From positions 1-64,000 of the forward strand of contig JAFAGA010000053.1 in NCBI GenBank assembly GCA_023423045.1: DNA of 64,000 nucleotides. The letters run 5' to 3'. The number at the start of each line of letters is the position of its first letter. The stretch's first letter is position 1. Source of the DNA: Bacillota bacterium. Its GTDB lineage: Bacteria; Bacillota; Clostridia; Lachnospirales; Lachnospiraceae. Positions 61,774 through 64,000 of this stretch are shown in pieces. The notes beneath the pieces were generated by a model. That model saw nothing but the letters and a program-made list of their open reading frames with translations, ran no database searches and was not told the DNA's origin. The translations under genes were made by a program, and so were the position numbers.

Positions 61774-63159
61774 TTATTTTGATTTTAAATACTTATCAAT
61801 TCCAGCGGCCGCTGCTTTACCGGCTCCCATTGCCAGTATTACAGTCGCTGATCCTGTAACCGCGTCACCGCCGGCAAACACACCTTCTCTTGATGTCATA
61901 CCGGTCTCTTCCTCTATCACAATACCTCTGCGCTTATTGGTATCCAGGCCTTTTGTTGTCGACGAAATCAATGGATTGGGGCTTGTCCCCAATGACATGA
62001 TGACCGTATCAACCTCCAGCACAAATTCTGAGTCCTTCTTCTCTACCGGCTTTCTTCTGCCGCTTTCATCCGGCTCTCCCAGCTCCATTTCGACGCAGCG
62101 CATTCCGGATACCCAGCCGTTCTCATTCACAAGAATTTCTGTAGGATTAGTCAAAAGCTGGAAGATAACGCCTTCCTCTTTTGCATGGTGAACCTCTTCC
62201 ACTCTGGCGGGAAGCTCTTCTTCCCCTCTACGGTATACAATATATACCTGGGCGCCCAGTCTTAATGCCGTTCTGGCAGCGTCCATGGCCACATTGCCGC
62301 CGCCGACCACCGCTACCTTCTTACCGGCAATAATCGGTGTGTCATAGCTCTCATCAAAGGCCTTCATCAAATTACTTCGGGTTAAATATTCATTGGCAGA
62401 GAATACACCATTGGCGTTCTCTCCCGGAATGCCCATGAACTTGGGAAGCCCGGCACCGGAGCCGATAAATACCGCCTCAAAGCCTTCCTCTTCCATCAAC
62501 TCATCGATGGTAACGGATTTGCCGATTACCACGTTCGTCTCAATCTTCACGCCAAGAGCCCGAACATTATCAATCTCCTTCTTCACCACTTCATCCTTGG
62601 GAAGACGAAACTCCGGAATACCATAGACCAGAACACCGCCCGGCTCATGAAGCGCTTCAAAAATCGTCACGTCATAACCCATCTTGGCCAGGTCCCCCGC
62701 ACAGGTAAGTCCGGCCGGGCCAGCTCCAATGATCGCTACCTTTCTTCCGTTTCTCTCCTTGGGCATCTCAGGCTTGATATCATTCTCTCTTGCCCAGTCC
62801 GCAGCAAACCGCTCCAACTTACCGATGGAAACCGGATCTCCTTTAATTCCCCGGATACATCTCTCTTCGCACTGTGACTCCTGGGGGCATACTCTTCCGC
62901 ATACGGCAGGCAGGGCGGAATACTTTCCGATCACCTTGAAAGACTCTTCTATATTACCATTTACAATTTCTTTGATAAAGCCGGGAATATCAATGGAAAC
63001 CGGACACCCTGCCACACATTTTGGATTCTTGCATTGTATGCAGCGCAGGGCCTCTTCTTGTGCTTCCTCAAGATTATATCCATAGCATACCTCTTTAAAA
63101 TTCTTCGCTCTTACCTTAGGGTCCTGCTCCCTTACAGGCACCTTCTTTAATACATCCAT
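61774..63159 (-). CDS. nfnB: NADPH-dependent glutamate synthase small-subunit-like / NfnB
   Basis: 461 residues. N-terminal Fe-S cysteines lie in CIQCKNPKCVAGCPV and CGRVCPQESQCEERC; FAD/NAD sites are AIIGAGPAGLTCAGDLA and VAVVGGGNVAMDAARTA. The adjacent NfnA-type gene suggests the NfnAB complex, which couples NADH plus reduced ferredoxin to NADP reduction (electron bifurcation), rather than glutamate synthase. The pair would balance electrons for fermentation with PFOR. Confidence 0.9.
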   Translation of the reverse strand: MDVLKKVPVREQDPKVRAKNFKEVCYGYNLEEAQEEALRCIQCKNPKCVAGCPVSIDIPGFIKEIVNGNIEESFKVIGKYSALPAVCGRVCPQESQCEERCIRGIKGDPVSIGKLERFAADWARENDIKPEMPKERNGRKVAIIGAGPAGLTCAGDLAKMGYDVTIFEALHEPGGVLVYGIPEFRLPKDEVVKKEIDNVRALGVKIETNVVIGKSVTIDELMEEEGFEAVFIGSGAGLPKFMGIPGENANGVFSANEYLTRSNLMKAFDESYDTPIIAGKKVAVVGGGNVAMDAARTALRLGAQVYIVYRRGEEELPARVEEVHHAKEEGVIFQLLTNPTEILVNENGWVSGMRCVEMELGEPDESGRRKPVEKKDSEFVLEVDTVIMSLGTSPNPLISSTTKGLDTNKRRGIVIEEETGMTSREGVFAGGDAVTGSATVILAMGAGKAAAAGIDKYLKSK

Positions 63160-63197
63160 TTTTCTTATTCCTCCATAAACCTTTTCGGCAATTATAA

Positions 63198-64000
63198 TTA
63201 TTTCTCGCTGGTTTCCTCATGGCATTCGCAGCCGGGATGATGATGCGTCGGCCCTTCCTTCTGACGAAGCACCGTCTTGCCCTCTTCTGATTTATACATC
63301 TGAAGCCTCTTCATCGCCTCATCGAAATTCACCAGATGTCCGTCAAATTCGGGACCATCCACGCAAGCAAATTTTATCTCATTACCGATGGTTAATCTGC
63401 AGGCACCACACATACCGGTACCATCTACCATAACCGGATTCATACTTACAATCGTTTGAATTCCAAGCTCTTTTGTCAAGAGACACACAAACTTCATCAT
63501 AATCATGGGTCCGATTGCAATTACAAGATCATACTTCTTTCCCTGATTATTCACAAGATCCTTAATACAGTCATTTACATTTCCCTTAAAGCCGTAAGAG
63601 CCGTCATCCGTTGTTATGTAGAGATTCTTAGCAACGGATCTCATGCGCTCCTCCAGGATGATCAAATCCTTATTCCTCGCGCCAACAACACAGTCAACAT
63701 CGTAACCGTTTTCCTTCATCCATTTCACCTGAGGATAAACAGGAGCTGCTCCTACTCCGCCGGCCACAAAAAGAATACTCTTGGCAGATACCTCTTCCCT
63801 TGGCATATCAATTAATTCGGACCTATGCCCCAAAGGACCGGTGAAATCACGGAAGGCTTCTCCTTCTTCAAAGGTAGCCATAAGCTGTGTAGAAGACCCG
63901 AGCGCCTGGAATACAATTGTAACCGTACCTTCTTCCCGGTTATAGTCACAAATCGTTAAAGGAACCCGCTCTCCCTTCTCGTCCATCTTAACAATGACAA
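63198..64000 (-). CDS. nfnA: NfnA-type ferredoxin-NADP reductase subunit (5' end beyond the window)
   Basis: At least 267 residues in frame. It begins inside a beta-barrel (VIVKMDEKGERVPLTI), has FTGPLGHRSE, then the NAD-binding SILFVAGGVGAAPVYPQV, and cysteines in VDGTGMCGACRLTIGNEIKFACVDGPEF (2Fe-2S region). Typical of the NfnA/DHOD electron-transfer family. The gene precedes nfnB by 38 bp on the same strand. Its true start lies outside the window. Confidence 0.93.
   Translation of the reverse strand, partial: VIVKMDEKGERVPLTICDYNREEGTVTIVFQALGSSTQLMATFEEGEAFRDFTGPLGHRSELIDMPREEVSAKSILFVAGGVGAAPVYPQVKWMKENGYDVDCVVGARNKDLIILEERMRSVAKNLYITTDDGSYGFKGNVNDCIKDLVNNQGKKYDLVIAIGPMIMMKFVCLLTKELGIQTIVSMNPVMVDGTGMCGACRLTIGNEIKFACVDGPEFDGHLVNFDEAMKRLQMYKSEEGKTVLRQKEGPTHHHPGCECHEETSEK

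Overview
The window looks like a chromosomal segment of a strictly anaerobic, motile, spore-forming Clostridia member, most likely Lachnospiraceae. Pointers are the pyruvate:ferredoxin oxidoreductase (nifJ), NfnAB, an iscR-iscS-iscU-mnmA cluster without hscBA/fdx, an NFACT/RqcH protein, a SpoVB-type flippase, a 309-residue PyrF, DUF5688 and DUF815 proteins, and the mixture of AT-rich intergenic DNA with moderate-GC genes. I see no phage, insertion sequence, CRISPR array or rRNA. Most of it is housekeeping and signalling DNA, with one accessory sugar-use locus.

Layout. 1-830: cyclophilin. 886-6777 (minus): argS, a DUF815 ATPase, a degenerate Nudix protein, pyrC and pyrF in one tight series. 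7149-8461 (plus): a CheX-like protein with an unusual tandem-repeat N-terminus, followed by a CheY. 8578-10761 (minus): PadR regulator, DUF1700, DUF4097 and PspC envelope-stress-type genes. 11123: larE. 12044-14840 (minus): lipoprotein plus two-component system. 15111-17641 (minus): metal-handling membrane proteins (HMA/TauE-SafE/cupredoxin fusion and DUF2318). 17834: gdhA with an attenuator-like leader. 19463-22767 (plus): small secreted protein, RqcH, HisJ. 22977-26897 (minus): GntR remnant, then the isc cluster. 27075: SpoVB-like flippase; 28618-30320: diguanylate cyclase with a small XRE regulator.

30594-42974 (minus) is a coherent mannoside-utilisation locus: YesN/YesM two-component system, CUT1 ABC transporter (binding protein and two permeases, no ATPase), an alpha/beta hydrolase, a GH92 alpha-mannosidase and a GH130 mannoside phosphorylase. 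A divergent kinase-less sensor lies at 43390. Then come metA, ligA, an RluF-type pseudouridine synthase, a ferritin-like protein, a secreted protein, an EcsC protein, tRNA-Arg(CCG) and a small protein. An H-NOX chemoreceptor (51929-53722), nifJ with a structured leader, a DUF5688 protein, a YhhN-like membrane protein, a GGDEF-EAL protein and nfnB/nfnA (the last cut by the window edge) complete the window.

The best leads are: (i) the H-NOX chemoreceptor, which keeps heme ligand His102, the YxSxR motif and the distal Trp9/Asn74/Tyr140 set linked to O2 binding; (ii) four 29-residue repeats in front of a CheX domain; (iii) a multi-branched RNA leader before nifJ; (iv) a 13-bp pairing that would hide the ribosome-binding site of the ferritin-like gene; and (v) an intrinsic terminator just after the gdhA promoter. 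All assignments come from reading the sequence without database searches.
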